Assembly: GCA_049515655.1 (NCBI GenBank)
Contig: JBEKTW010000004.1
Location: 117,185-181,184, forward strand
Reading direction: 5' to 3'
From: JBEKTW01 sp049515655
GTDB taxonomy: Bacteria; Bacteroidota; Ignavibacteria; UBA10030; SZUA-254
Length of the DNA: 64,000 bases
In this document: piece after piece, positions 15,976 through 24,705 of the stretch
How the letters are laid out: every line of letters starts with the position of its first letter
Numbering within the stretch: the first letter of the stretch is position 1
Notes under the pieces: generated by a model
Seen by the model: the letters and a program-made list of their open reading frames with translations, nothing else
Databases searched by the model: none
What the model was told of the DNA's origin: nothing
Translations under genes and position numbers: made by a program

Positions 15976-17481
15976 TCACGGCGTCCGGGCTTCGAGTTTC
16001 GACTTCAATTGTGAAACGAGCTGTCGTTGTTTCGCATCGACTTTCATACAATCCTCGACGGTTTGATACGCATGGATGACGGTGCTGTGGTCGCGTCCGC
16101 CAAAATGCAAACCGATGGTTTTCAGTGAAGAGTTCGTGTATTCCTTCGAGAGGTACATTGCAATCTGCCGCGCGTTCACAATTTCCTGTTTTCGTGTTTT
16201 TGCGCGGATGAGATCCTCCGGGATTCCCAAATGCTCGCAGACAACCCGCTGGATTTCCTCTATGGTGATATGTGTTTTCATTTCTCCGATCACGGAGCTA
16301 ACGACCTCCTTTGCGAGATCGAGACCGATCGTTCTGTTTTCGAGGGACGCGCGGGCGAGGAGTCCGATCAAACAGCCCTCCAGCTCCCGGATATTGGAGG
16401 TAACATTGACGGCGATGAAGTCCACGACCTCATGGGACAGCTCGACGCCGGCATCTGCAATTTTCTTCTGTAGAATCGCAATGCGCATCTCTAAATCAGG
16501 TGGCTGAATATCGGCGGTGAGTCCCCACTGGAACCGGGAAATAAGGCGTTCATTAAGCCCCTGTAGGTCCTTCGGCGGACGGTCACACGACAGTACAATC
16601 TGTTTTCCCTGTTGATGAAGAGCGTTGAACGTGTGAAAGAAATAGTCCTGCGTTTTCTCTTTGCCCGTAAAGAACTGAATATCGTCGACGATCAACACGT
16701 CGACGCTGCGATAGAAGGACGAGAATTTACTGACACTGTCCTTTTGGATGGCGTCGACAAAATCGACGGTAAACTTTTCGCTTGAGACGTACAGCACGCG
16801 AGGATAAGGGCGCGCCCGGAGGACGTGGTTACCAATAGCGTGAACCAGATGCGTTTTTCCGAGACCCACACCGCCGTAAATGACAAGCGGATTAAAAGAA
16901 GTCCCCCCCGGGTTATTGGCAACCGCGAGTGCGGCAGCGCGCGCGAACTGATTGCTTTCACCTTTGATGTAGTTCTCAAAGGTATACCGCGGATTGAGGA
17001 ATGAATCGATGGGAGACTGCTTCACGGTACCGAGTGGAGTCCTTGCCGGAGAGTCCGGAAGGGAAGCGGTTGTGTCGCCCGGCGGCTGTGACATGAAGCG
17101 AAGTTCCGTCGAATTCGCCATCAAGGCAGCAAGATTTGGATTCTCTTCAGCTTCTTCCGTATCGGCCTCCGAAATTACGTACTCAATTGCCACCTCCGTG
17201 CCGATGACCTGGGTCAATGCCTCATTAAGAAGTGAGAAGTAATGTTCCTCGAGCCATTCGTAGAAGAACTGGCTTGGAATCTGAATGGCAAACCGGTCGC
17301 GTTCGAGTCGCAAGGGGACAATAGGTTCGAACCAGGTCTTGAAACTCTGGTTGTTGGTTCGCTCCCGGATGATGTTCAGGCATTCCTGCCAAGCTTTTTG
17401 AGCCGCTTGTTCAGCGAAGGGCTGTTCGCTGAGTTCTTGATATTCGTTTTCTGAGACTCCCGAGGGATTGTTGATATCCAT
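15976..17481 (-). CDS. dnaA: Chromosomal replication initiator DnaA
   Basis: AAA+ protein that binds DnaA boxes and opens the origin. Domain I covers about residues 25-100 (WQECLNIIRERTNNQSFKTW). A linker follows to about 150. The AAA+ domain has Walker A GGVGLGKTHLVHAIG, Walker B VLIVDDIQF and sensor/arginine-finger regions near RFQWGL. Domain IV ends with the DnaA-box recognition helix GGRDHSTVIHAY. 501 codons is slightly long because of the linker. The start ATG at 17481 follows a region with several TTGTTCACA sites, so autoregulation by DnaA is likely. Confidence 0.97.
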   Translation of the reverse strand: MDINNPSGVSENEYQELSEQPFAEQAAQKAWQECLNIIRERTNNQSFKTWFEPIVPLRLERDRFAIQIPSQFFYEWLEEHYFSLLNEALTQVIGTEVAIEYVISEADTEEAEENPNLAALMANSTELRFMSQPPGDTTASLPDSPARTPLGTVKQSPIDSFLNPRYTFENYIKGESNQFARAAALAVANNPGGTSFNPLVIYGGVGLGKTHLVHAIGNHVLRARPYPRVLYVSSEKFTVDFVDAIQKDSVSKFSSFYRSVDVLIVDDIQFFTGKEKTQDYFFHTFNALHQQGKQIVLSCDRPPKDLQGLNERLISRFQWGLTADIQPPDLEMRIAILQKKIADAGVELSHEVVDFIAVNVTSNIRELEGCLIGLLARASLENRTIGLDLAKEVVSSVIGEMKTHITIEEIQRVVCEHLGIPEDLIRAKTRKQEIVNARQIAMYLSKEYTNSSLKTIGLHFGGRDHSTVIHAYQTVEDCMKVDAKQRQLVSQLKSKLEARTP

Positions 17482-17529
17482 AATGAAGATTCTACTGAAA
17501 ATTAAAGACGTTAACGAGGTTTACACGTG

Positions 17530-17744
17530 TTGTTCACACATTATCAACCTAAATATTCACAAACCACTTATTGGAAGGTACTCGTGTCGATAACCATCGA
17601 TTACTTGAAGCCGGGCTCCCGCAAAAAGTAACATAAGGCAGCACAATAAATCGAGCGCCGGTTGTTCACATTTTACTTGAGAGGGAAACCCCTTTCCGAC
17701 ATTAGAATTTCAAAGAAAACAGTCCGGCGAACGGGTTGTTCACA
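17530..17744. promoter_or_regulatory. Cluster of DnaA-box-like sites upstream of dnaA (candidate oriC)
   Basis: Within the 483-base gap 17482-17964, the nonamer TTGTTCACA occurs three times in the same orientation (17530-17538, 17662-17670, 17736-17744), plus ATATTCACA (17553-17561). Each differs at one position from TTATTCACA, a form of the DnaA-box consensus TTATNCACA. Repetition of an identical nonamer in a short non-coding stretch next to dnaA supports an origin or dnaA autoregulation. I cannot compute GC skew here to locate the switch. Confidence 0.6.
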
Positions 17745-17921
17745 ATTTGTCAACAGCGGAATTTCCTTCAACGTCCCTGTGTAGTATACAAAGTTTTGAT
17801 CTCTACCGCAAGTAAAAAAGAGGATTTCTAAACAGAAAACGTCGAGGCGGAATGAACTCAGAAAAGACGCCGCGAAAGGACTGGACCCGTTCCAGAACAA
17901 TGGCACCATTGAAACAAAAAA

Positions 17922-17951
17922 GTCCACCCAATTTCTTGGGTGGACTTTTTT
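17922..17951 (-). terminator. Rho-independent terminator after the CpoB-like gene
   Basis: Perfect 10-base stem GTCCACCCAA / TTGGGTGGAC with a 4-base loop, flanked by A6 on one side and T6 on the other, so it can act on both strands. It lies 14 bases past the stop of the minus-strand gene and separates it from the origin region. Confidence 0.9.
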
Positions 17952-17964
17952 GCGAACAGGATGG

Positions 17965-18693
17965 TTATTCGCCTGTGATCTTACTCAGTTTTGCCTTTGC
18001 GCTTTTCACATAGGGGCTCGCCGGATATTTCTCGATGAGCTTTTTGTATTCCTCTCTTGCTTTTGCTTTGCTCCCCATTGCGAGATAGGAGTTTGCGATC
18101 ATCATCTGCGCATCATCTTTCTTGGAAGAGCGGTTGAAAGAAAAGACTTTTTGAAAGTGTTCAATGCCGCTCTGATAGTTTTTCTGCGCGAACTCACACT
18201 CACCGATCCAGTAGTAACAATGGTCTTCGAGAGAACCGGGATTGGAGTCAAGGACAGACTGGAATGTGGATTGCGCTTCGCCGTAATTACGTGCTCGGAA
18301 CAATTTCAGCCCCTCCTGGTAAGCAAGATTGGGATCGGCAATCCTGGGAGTTTGAGGGACGGTAATCGCCGCCGTCGGCGTCGGCGGTGGTGGCGGTGGA
18401 ATCGCTTTTAGTTTCTCGCGGAGGTCGGCATTGTCAGTTTCGAGTTGTGCCGAATGTGCAGTTGCAAGGCGGTTCTCTTGCTGCAATTTATCGATCTGCA
18501 ATTTCAAGGAGTCGTTCTCTTGCCTTAGCCGGAACATTTCCTTTCGCAGCGCGTCCGTGGCGCTGGGTTGAACCACGGGACGTTTATCGCTCTGGCTGGA
18601 TGAGCATCCCCAGACGAGCAGAGAACAGGCCATGGCAAAGGTGATCGGAAGGAGGGTTGGGAACCAAGGCAGTACTTTTCGATGGTTATTCAT
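17965..18693 (-). CDS. CpoB/YbgF-like periplasmic TPR lipoprotein
   Basis: Relative of the Tol-Pal-associated factor CpoB (YbgF), which coordinates peptidoglycan synthesis with outer-membrane constriction. A lipobox is visible in LLVWGCSSS, giving a lipid-anchored protein. A coiled coil follows (about residues 50-100, RLRQENDSLKLQIDKLQQEN), then a Pro-rich hinge and three TPR-like units in the C-terminal half (GLKLFRARNYGEAQSTFQSV, YYWIGECEFAQKNYQSGI). I place the start at the second ATG, 18693, since GGGAG lies 8 bases before it; the ATG at 18708 has no ribosome-binding site. No tol or pal gene is next to it. Confidence 0.8.
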   Translation of the reverse strand: MNNHRKVLPWFPTLLPITFAMACSLLVWGCSSSQSDKRPVVQPSATDALRKEMFRLRQENDSLKLQIDKLQQENRLATAHSAQLETDNADLREKLKAIPPPPPPTPTAAITVPQTPRIADPNLAYQEGLKLFRARNYGEAQSTFQSVLDSNPGSLEDHCYYWIGECEFAQKNYQSGIEHFQKVFSFNRSSKKDDAQMMIANSYLAMGSKAKAREEYKKLIEKYPASPYVKSAKAKLSKITGE

Positions 18694-18742
18694 GCGAGAT
18701 ACTCCCATGATTGTTATGTGTTTTGTTGTTCAAGCTGCCGCT

Positions 18743-18771
18743 AATGTAAAGAAAAGAGTATAGAAAGTCAA
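18743..18771 (-). promoter_or_regulatory. Probable promoter of the CpoB-like gene
   Basis: Minus strand: TTGACT (18766-18771), 17-base spacer, TACATT (18743-18748), about 50 bases before the chosen start. Same hexamer style as the dnaN promoter candidate. Confidence 0.5.
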
Positions 18772-18941
18772 GAAAATCATGGGGCAACAAGCAGTTTAGC
18801 AACGATGGTTACGTGCCATCCCCTAAACCGATGGAGAATGGCATTCTTCCCGGTTTCCAGCCTTTCAAGGGTAAAAGTCAGTTCGTTCTACCCGGCCCCA
18901 GATAGCGGTACCGGACCGACCCTCTGACTCCCTAACACCCA

Positions 18942-19009
18942 GCTCTCAACTGCTCATTATCTCACCATCTCAACAATGCCACTACCCGTCTATCTCATCA
19001 TCTCATTTC
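18942..19009. repeat. Low-complexity TCTCAACTGCTC word repeat
   Basis: End of the roughly 300-base gap between the CpoB-like gene and the amidohydrolase gene. It consists of variants of CTCATTATCTCACCATCTCAAC and runs into the last codons of the amidohydrolase gene. The rest of the gap (18772-18941) shows nothing recognisable. Confidence 0.65.
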
Positions 19010-20346
19010 CCAATCCCCATTCTTTTGTACTTCTCCTTATACTTCTCATACAGCCTCGTGTGTCTACTTGACAGAGAAACATTCTTTCCCTGGATGAATT
19101 CCATCTGGACATTTGAAACGATTTCCAGTGGGTCGCCGCTGGTGACAATCAGTGTCGCGTCCTTGCCAACCTCGAGTGAGCCGACTCGATCGGCGATACC
19201 GAGGATCTGCGCTGGATAAAGTGTGACGGCCTTGAGTGCCTCATCCTTCGGCAAGCCGTAGGAAGCCGCCATTGCGGCATGGTACGGCAAGTTGCGTTCA
19301 TTCGAAGGGTCGGCGTCGCCGGCTATGCAGAACTGAACGCCCGCGTCGTAGAGTTTCTTGGGCAGCGACATCGGGTCATCGTATGCTTCCCAGCGCCGCC
19401 ACGGTGTGCGCAGCATAGGATTCACGATGACCGGGATGTGTTTCACCTTCAATAATTCCGAAGCACGCCACGCGTCATAACCACCCATGATGACGAGCTT
19501 CACTCCCTCCTGCTCCGCCCACGCGACCGCTGCTTGAATCTGCTGGATCTCTTCCGCGTTCATCAACACCGGGATCTTTCCATCGAGCACTGGAGCCATC
19601 GCTTCCCAACGAACGTCCGTTTTGTGATACGGAGTGTTTTCGGAAGGTTCGGCGCGCTTTGCCTTCAAGTACAAGCGAGCATCCCGGAACGCGGCCCGCA
19701 GGTCATTGATGGCTTTATCGCGGGCCTTCTTCTGGTCTTCTTCCGAGCGGCGTTCCCACCACGCATGGTTGATGGTCATCGACGGCCAGGCAACCGCCAG
19801 GCCCGCTGGCGCCTTGAACGTCATTTCTTCCCACGTCCAGCCGTCGAGTGCGATGACCGCCGAGGTTCCGCCGATCACGTCACCCTCAGGAATCGTCATC
19901 GCGAGCGTGACGCCGTTGGCGCGGGAAACAGGAATGATCTCGCTTTCGGGATTCACCGCAACTTCAGCGCGTACGTTGGGGTTGATTGGGCCGGTTTCAG
20001 TAATATCCTGTGTCGCGCGCACTGCTCCAATTTCGACGAGACCGAGCGTGGTGTGCGCATCGATCATGCCCGGATAAACGTGTTTCCCTTTGACGTCAAT
20101 TGTTTCTGTTCCTTTCGGAAGGTCAACGTTCGTGCCCAGGGCCACGATCTTCCCCTTGTCGAAAAGAACCGTCCCGTTCTCGATGACCGGGCCGCCGACC
20201 GTATGAATCGTTCCTCCGACGAGGGCGATCGGATGATCCTGTGCCTTCGCGGGGATCTCGGACGCACGCAGGAATGAGTGGACTCCGATCAATAACGCAA
20301 TCCCCCACATCATGAAACGGTTTGTGCTACCTTGATGGGTTAACAT
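19003..20346 (-). CDS. Secreted amidohydrolase, imidazolonepropionase-like
   Basis: Metal-dependent hydrolase fold, composite domain first (ALVGGTIHTVGGPVIENGTV, KGKHVYPGMIDAH), then the TIM barrel, ending with GSLEVGKDATLIV. An N-terminal hydrophobic signal (MMWGIALLIGVHSFL) indicates export. The start ATG at 20346 is one base after the stop of the upstream gene and has GGAGGG in front. The first metal motif reads DAHTTLG, where active relatives have HxH; the second histidine is missing. The protein may therefore bind metal differently or be inactive. Together with the next gene it forms a two-gene unit of related amidohydrolases, often seen side by side in Bacteroidota. Substrate unknown; a dipeptidase or cyclic-amide hydrolase is possible. 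Confidence 0.82.
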   Translation of the reverse strand: MLTHQGSTNRFMMWGIALLIGVHSFLRASEIPAKAQDHPIALVGGTIHTVGGPVIENGTVLFDKGKIVALGTNVDLPKGTETIDVKGKHVYPGMIDAHTTLGLVEIGAVRATQDITETGPINPNVRAEVAVNPESEIIPVSRANGVTLAMTIPEGDVIGGTSAVIALDGWTWEEMTFKAPAGLAVAWPSMTINHAWWERRSEEDQKKARDKAINDLRAAFRDARLYLKAKRAEPSENTPYHKTDVRWEAMAPVLDGKIPVLMNAEEIQQIQAAVAWAEQEGVKLVIMGGYDAWRASELLKVKHIPVIVNPMLRTPWRRWEAYDDPMSLPKKLYDAGVQFCIAGDADPSNERNLPYHAAMAASYGLPKDEALKAVTLYPAQILGIADRVGSLEVGKDATLIVTSGDPLEIVSNVQMEFIQGKNVSLSSRHTRLYEKYKEKYKRMGIGK

Positions 20347-20347
20347 G

Positions 20348-23300
20348 TCAGTTGCCCTCCTTTCCACGGACTTCCTCATCGCCATATTTGCTCTCCCCCG
20401 GGCGTCTCGGCATTTCGGGTTTCTTTTCTCCGCCCTCCGGTTTCTTTTCGACCAGCATCTTCTGGATGAGAGTTGCGCGTTCCTTCCTGACCTCCTCGTT
20501 CATCTTCCGGTCTTGATCTCTGTCGAAGTACTTTCTGCCATCGATCCACGTCTGCTCGCAGATGGAGTACGTTGAAAGAGGGCTCCCGCTCCAGATCACG
20601 AAGTCGGCGTCTTTTCCCGGTTCCAGGGAGCCGACCCGGTTGTCGATGCGCAATTGTTTCGCGGGGTTCAGCGTCACGAACTTCAACGCCTCTTGCTCGC
20701 TCACACCACCATACTTCACGGCCTTCGCGGCCTCCGTATTCAACCGGCGGGCCTGTTCATCGCTGTCGGAATTATACGAGACGACGACCGTAGCGTCGTG
20801 CATGAGCGCGCCGTTGTACGGAATCGCGTCGTAGACTTCGAACTTGTATGCCCACCAATCGCTGAATGCGGACGCTCCCGCTCCGTGTTTGGCAAGCTGG
20901 TCGGCCACTTTGTATCCCTCGAGCACATGCTGAAACGTCGCAATGCGGAATCCGAAATCCTCCGCCACACGCATGAGCATTTCGATTTCATCCTGGCGGT
21001 ACGAGTGGGCATGGACCAGCCGCTTGCCGTGAAGGATCTCGACGACCGCGTCCAGCTCAAGGTCGCGTCGTACGGGAATGTGCCGCTTGCCGTCCTGGAA
21101 TTCCTTCATTGCCTTTTCATAGTCGAGCGCGGCGTGGAATTCGTCGCGAATGATTTGTTCGACACCTTCACGGGTTTGCGGATAGCGCGACCCAGAGCTG
21201 CCGCCCCAGTTGCTTTCCTTTGGATTCTCCCCAAGAGCGAACTTGATTCCGGGCGGGGCGCCTTCGAACTTCATCTCTTCCGGTAGTACACCCCAGCGGA
21301 ACTTTATCACCTGATTTTGACCGCCGATAGGATTCGCCGATCCGTGGAGAACGTTGGCGGCCGTCGTGCCGCCCGCAAGCTCCCGGTAGATGGCAATATC
21401 GTAGGGATCGATCACGTCGCCGATGCGAACTTCGGCTGTGAGTGTTTTCCCGGTTTCGTTCACGCTTCCTTCCACCGCGGAGTGCGAATGGCAGTCGATG
21501 ACCCCCGGAGTCACATGTTTCCCGCCGGCGTTGATGACCAGCGCATCTGACGGTGCTTCAAGATTCTGTCCCACCTTTTGAATCTTGCCGCGTTCGATGA
21601 GGACGTCGCCGTGTTGAATCGTTCCCTCCGGGCCGCACGTCCAGACAGTAGCGTCCTTCACGAGGATGCTAGCCGGCTGTTCGGGAAGTTTCGCTCTGCC
21701 GAATGCGCCCGGCGGGTAAACGGGGCCGAACAAAGCCATCGCCGGAGGTTTCGGTTTTGATGTATCGGGTTCCGGCTTGAACGCCTCCTTGCGCTTTGCG
21801 CTCCACGAAAACCCGGATCCATCCGATAGTTCACCGGTGCCGAGCATTGTCTCGCCGGCGGCTGTCCCGGTCATCCGGATGACACCTTTCAATCCGAGCG
21901 AATCTCCCGTGAACGAGAGCGAGATGCGCATATCGGAGAATGACACCGTTGAGAATTTCGCTTCCTTACCCTTTGCTTTCGCGGAACCCTCGGGCTTCTC
22001 AACGTCCCCCTTGAGAACGATCGTGAGAGTATCGACGGGAGCGTTCGCTAGGAGTACTTCCCAAGTTCCGCGGGGTTCGAACTCGGGCCGGGGTTTGACC
22101 GGGTATCGTTTTCCGTCTACCCAGGTTTCCCGGATTTTCGTTTTCTCGGAGAAGAGATCTCCGTCCGTCACCACGAAGTTCGCCATCTTGCCCGCTTCGA
22201 GCGTCCCGAGTTTCTTTTCGGCGCCGAAGAGCTTTGCCGGCGTCATTGTGAGCGCGGCAAGCGCGGCTTCGGGTGAAAGGCCGCGCTTCACGGCTGTGCG
22301 GACATTGCCGAGGAACTTGTCGGCATCTTTCAGTTTCGCGGTCGTGAACGCAAACGTTATTCCCGCTTCCTGGAGTTTCCTGGGATTCTCCGGAGCTTCA
22401 TCCCAGTAGCGAAGCTCCTGGAGGTCGACATTGAGCGCCTCTTCAGGTATCTGGACTGACGGGACATCCGGGAAGTTCACCGGGAGCAGGATGGGGACAC
22501 CCGTTTGCTTCACCGCGTCGATTTGGCGGTACTCGTAGCCGCTTCCGCGCATCCAGGGTTTCACTGAAAACTCCCGTGCGATCTTCGCCGCGCGCAGAAT
22601 GCTGATCTCGTCGGTCGATTCGAACATGATAGGCTGTTTGCCAGCAACGGCATCTTCGAGCGCCGCGAGGTCGGCGACAAACTCCGGCCGCTGCTCGGCG
22701 GGGTATTCGGCGGCGGCCTTCATCGCTGCCTTGTGCCACTGGGCGTCGAGCATCGTCTGGCGGATCAACGCGATCGCTCCCATGAGCGAATTGGGGTATC
22801 CGTCGCCGAAGCTGGTTTCGAATGTGACATCCTGAGCGATGTGCGATTTCAGGAGAAGCTGGTTGGCTGTACCATCCCCGAGATTGAAGAGCGCCGTGCT
22901 GCCTCTGAGAATTCCCATCTGGGGAACGACGTGTGCTGTCGTGAATCCGAGCCCGCGCATTTTCTCGGCGGCCTTCGGGTCCGGCATGAACAGCTCGTCG
23001 GCGTTTTGAGAGGAGAGGACATTGTCATTCCAGTGTTTCGGTCCTCGCGGTTCCGATGCAGCCGGGGCGGAGCGCCTCGAGCGCGGCGCATCCTGTCCCT
23101 CGCCCGGTTGCGGCTTCTTCGGCATCCCGATATCCGAGTAGCTGTCGATGAACCCGGCATAGATCGTCATGCCGGCCATGTCCCAGACGCGGGCATCGGG
23201 CGGAGCGGAAACGTTCGGCCCGACCGCCTCGATGATTCCGCCGCGGATGACGAGCGTTCCCTTCTCAACAACTTTACCCGGCGCCAGCACGATTTTTGCG

Positions 23301-23443
23301 TTAATGAATGCATGGACGTCCGGAGTATTTTGGCGAATACCGACTGCCGGTTGAATCTGCGCGATGCTTCCGGCGGGCAGTAGGAAAGCCACTAGGAGAG
23401 CAGTGGCGCAGAGCACTCTCCGCAACTCATCAGAGAAATGCAT
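20348..23443 (-). CDS. Secreted tandem-amidohydrolase protein, two domains
   Basis: A 1031-residue protein with signal peptide (LCATALLVAFLLPAGSIAQ) and two amidohydrolase domains. The first (about residues 45-450) has the metal motif replaced by IYAGFIDSYSDIG, with no HxH. The second (about 590-1000) keeps HVTPGVIDCHSHSAVEG, so only it looks fully metal-binding. Each half ends with the usual GxLExGKxADFVV strand. About 100 residues between them form a separate beta-rich linker (VLLANAPVDTLTIVL). The start ATG at 23443 has AAGGAGT upstream. It is co-transcribed with the single-domain amidohydrolase. Probably one domain is structural or regulatory. Substrate unknown. Confidence 0.83.
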   Translation of the reverse strand: MHFSDELRRVLCATALLVAFLLPAGSIAQIQPAVGIRQNTPDVHAFINAKIVLAPGKVVEKGTLVIRGGIIEAVGPNVSAPPDARVWDMAGMTIYAGFIDSYSDIGMPKKPQPGEGQDAPRSRRSAPAASEPRGPKHWNDNVLSSQNADELFMPDPKAAEKMRGLGFTTAHVVPQMGILRGSTALFNLGDGTANQLLLKSHIAQDVTFETSFGDGYPNSLMGAIALIRQTMLDAQWHKAAMKAAAEYPAEQRPEFVADLAALEDAVAGKQPIMFESTDEISILRAAKIAREFSVKPWMRGSGYEYRQIDAVKQTGVPILLPVNFPDVPSVQIPEEALNVDLQELRYWDEAPENPRKLQEAGITFAFTTAKLKDADKFLGNVRTAVKRGLSPEAALAALTMTPAKLFGAEKKLGTLEAGKMANFVVTDGDLFSEKTKIRETWVDGKRYPVKPRPEFEPRGTWEVLLANAPVDTLTIVLKGDVEKPEGSAKAKGKEAKFSTVSFSDMRISLSFTGDSLGLKGVIRMTGTAAGETMLGTGELSDGSGFSWSAKRKEAFKPEPDTSKPKPPAMALFGPVYPPGAFGRAKLPEQPASILVKDATVWTCGPEGTIQHGDVLIERGKIQKVGQNLEAPSDALVINAGGKHVTPGVIDCHSHSAVEGSVNETGKTLTAEVRIGDVIDPYDIAIYRELAGGTTAANVLHGSANPIGGQNQVIKFRWGVLPEEMKFEGAPPGIKFALGENPKESNWGGSSGSRYPQTREGVEQIIRDEFHAALDYEKAMKEFQDGKRHIPVRRDLELDAVVEILHGKRLVHAHSYRQDEIEMLMRVAEDFGFRIATFQHVLEGYKVADQLAKHGAGASAFSDWWAYKFEVYDAIPYNGALMHDATVVVSYNSDSDEQARRLNTEAAKAVKYGGVSEQEALKFVTLNPAKQLRIDNRVGSLEPGKDADFVIWSGSPLSTYSICEQTWIDGRKYFDRDQDRKMNEEVRKERATLIQKMLVEKKPEGGEKKPEMPRRPGESKYGDEEVRGKEGN

Positions 23444-23559
23444 ATTGGAACTCCTTCCTATGATAAAGAAATACGCAAGCTTTTGGAGAACTGAGTATAC
23501 TAACGAATCCCCGAATCCAAAGTTTCAAAATAGCGTTTTGGGGAGGGAAAAGCAAAAGG

Positions 23560-23860
23560 AGAGGATAGGATAATGAGATTGTGAGATGATGTAATGGCGA
23601 GATTTTGAGATAGAGAAGCGGTGAAAGGGTGAAACGGAGGGAAGGTGATAGGTGATAGGATGTAGGTGGTAGGAGCAAGAGGCAAGAAGAGAAAAAGAAG
23701 TAATTGGAATTTTGAGATGATGTGAAAGAAGCTAGAGACTAGAGGCCAGAAGCTAAAGGCCAAAGGCTAACAGCTAACAGCCAAAAGCCCACGACCAAGT
23801 ACCAACAACCAGGAACAAAGAACTAGCAACCAAGAACCAATGACAAAGAACACCCATTCA
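23560..23860. repeat. Low-complexity word repeats between amidohydrolase and VapBC genes
   Basis: The 550-base gap 23444-23995 is largely word repeats: first GAGATTGTGAGATGATG-type units (complement of the TCTCAACATCTC words), then AAGCTAAAGGCCAAAGGCTAAC units, then ACCAAGTACCAACAACCAGG and AACCAAGAACCAATGAC units. Three word families lie next to each other in one orientation. Beyond 23860 the sequence becomes AT-rich and holds the promoter region of the toxin-antitoxin pair. Confidence 0.75.
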
Positions 23861-23995
23861 GGCTGTCCCCTTAAAGTAACCAATTCATGCGATTTCCGAC
23901 TATTATGATAAGTTAGAGAAAATAGCATATTCCTACTATTGACTTTAAGTAGGAAAAACATTATATTTCTACCATCAATTCTGAAAGGATTCTTA

Positions 23996-24226
23996 ATGGA
24001 AACAATAGCGACAAAAAAGGGTCAAATCGTCATTCCTTCCAAGATTCGGCGCCACTTTGACATCAAGGAGGGGACGAGAATTCAGATCGACGTTGACGAG
24101 AAAGACCACTCCATCATCCTGAAGCCGATCACGAGGGAGTACATCAACAGCTTGCGCGGCAAGTTCAAAGGGAAAGGATTGATGAAAGAGTTGATGGAAG
24201 AAAAGAAAAATGAGAGGGAACTCTAA
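23996..24226 (+). CDS. AbrB/MazE-type antitoxin (VapB)
   Basis: A 76-residue SpoVT/AbrB swapped-hairpin DNA-binding protein: METIATKKGQIVIPSKIRRH, then DIKEGTRIQIDVDEKD. The C-terminal tail (GLMKELMEEKKNEREL) is the likely toxin-binding part. The start ATG at 23996 has GAAAGGA upstream; the frame is open further upstream without a ribosome-binding site. Its stop overlaps the toxin start. Antitoxins of this type repress their own promoter. Confidence 0.88.
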   Translation: METIATKKGQIVIPSKIRRHFDIKEGTRIQIDVDEKDHSIILKPITREYINSLRGKFKGKGLMKELMEEKKNEREL

Positions 24227-24645
24227 TGGCTGCGAAACCGAAAGCCCTCGTATTGGATACGTGGGCAGTTATCGCTTATTATGAAGATGAACCAGCGGGT
24301 GAACGCGTTGCGCAGCTTATCGCAGATGCTAATGAGAATGCAACACCCCTATGGATGAGCGTGGTCAATGCCGGCGAGGTGTGGTACGTCATCGCGCGAA
24401 AAACGTCGCCCGCTGAAGCTGACACAACGATTAACGAGCTCCACAAGTTGGGGATTCAATTCGAAGATGCGGAGTGGAAGATCACACGACAAGCAGCGGT
24501 GTTCAAGTCGAAGCATAAGATGTCGTACGCCGACGCATTCGCAGCCGCACTAGCGGTCCAAAAGAATGCCCATCTTGTTACGGGAGACAAGGAGTTTAGG
24601 CAATTGGAAGGCGATGTGAAAATTTTGTGGCTGAACAGTCAATAA
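24226..24645 (+). CDS. PIN-domain toxin (VapC)
   Basis: PIN-fold ribonuclease, in known systems cutting tRNA or rRNA when the antitoxin is lost. The acidic residues are visible: VLDTWA (D11), NAGEVWY (E), SYADAFAAALA (D) and VTGDKEF (D). 139 residues is normal. The start ATG overlaps the antitoxin stop (TAATG). It forms the edge of the AT-rich island that contains the ATPase/methyltransferase genes. Confidence 0.9.
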   Translation: MAAKPKALVLDTWAVIAYYEDEPAGERVAQLIADANENATPLWMSVVNAGEVWYVIARKTSPAEADTTINELHKLGIQFEDAEWKITRQAAVFKSKHKMSYADAFAAALAVQKNAHLVTGDKEFRQLEGDVKILWLNSQ

Positions 24646-24704
24646 TGGCATTTGACAGTGAAGTAGAATTTGATTTGGAAAATTTAATCAAATGGAGAAA
24701 CTAA
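24645..24704 (+). CDS. Possible 19-codon leader or gene remnant
   Basis: ATG overlaps the VapC stop (TAATG); 19 codons (MAFDSEVEFDLENLIKWRN) end with TAA one base before the GTG start of the ATPase gene. The ribosome-binding sequence of the ATPase gene lies inside it. It fits exactly between the two genes, so it may couple their translation. Its sequence also resembles the first residues of large restriction-type proteins (MAFxSExxFExxLI), so it could be the stump of a deleted gene. No ribosome-binding site of its own is seen. Confidence 0.3.
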   Translation: MAFDSEVEFDLENLIKWRN

Positions 24705-24705
24705 A

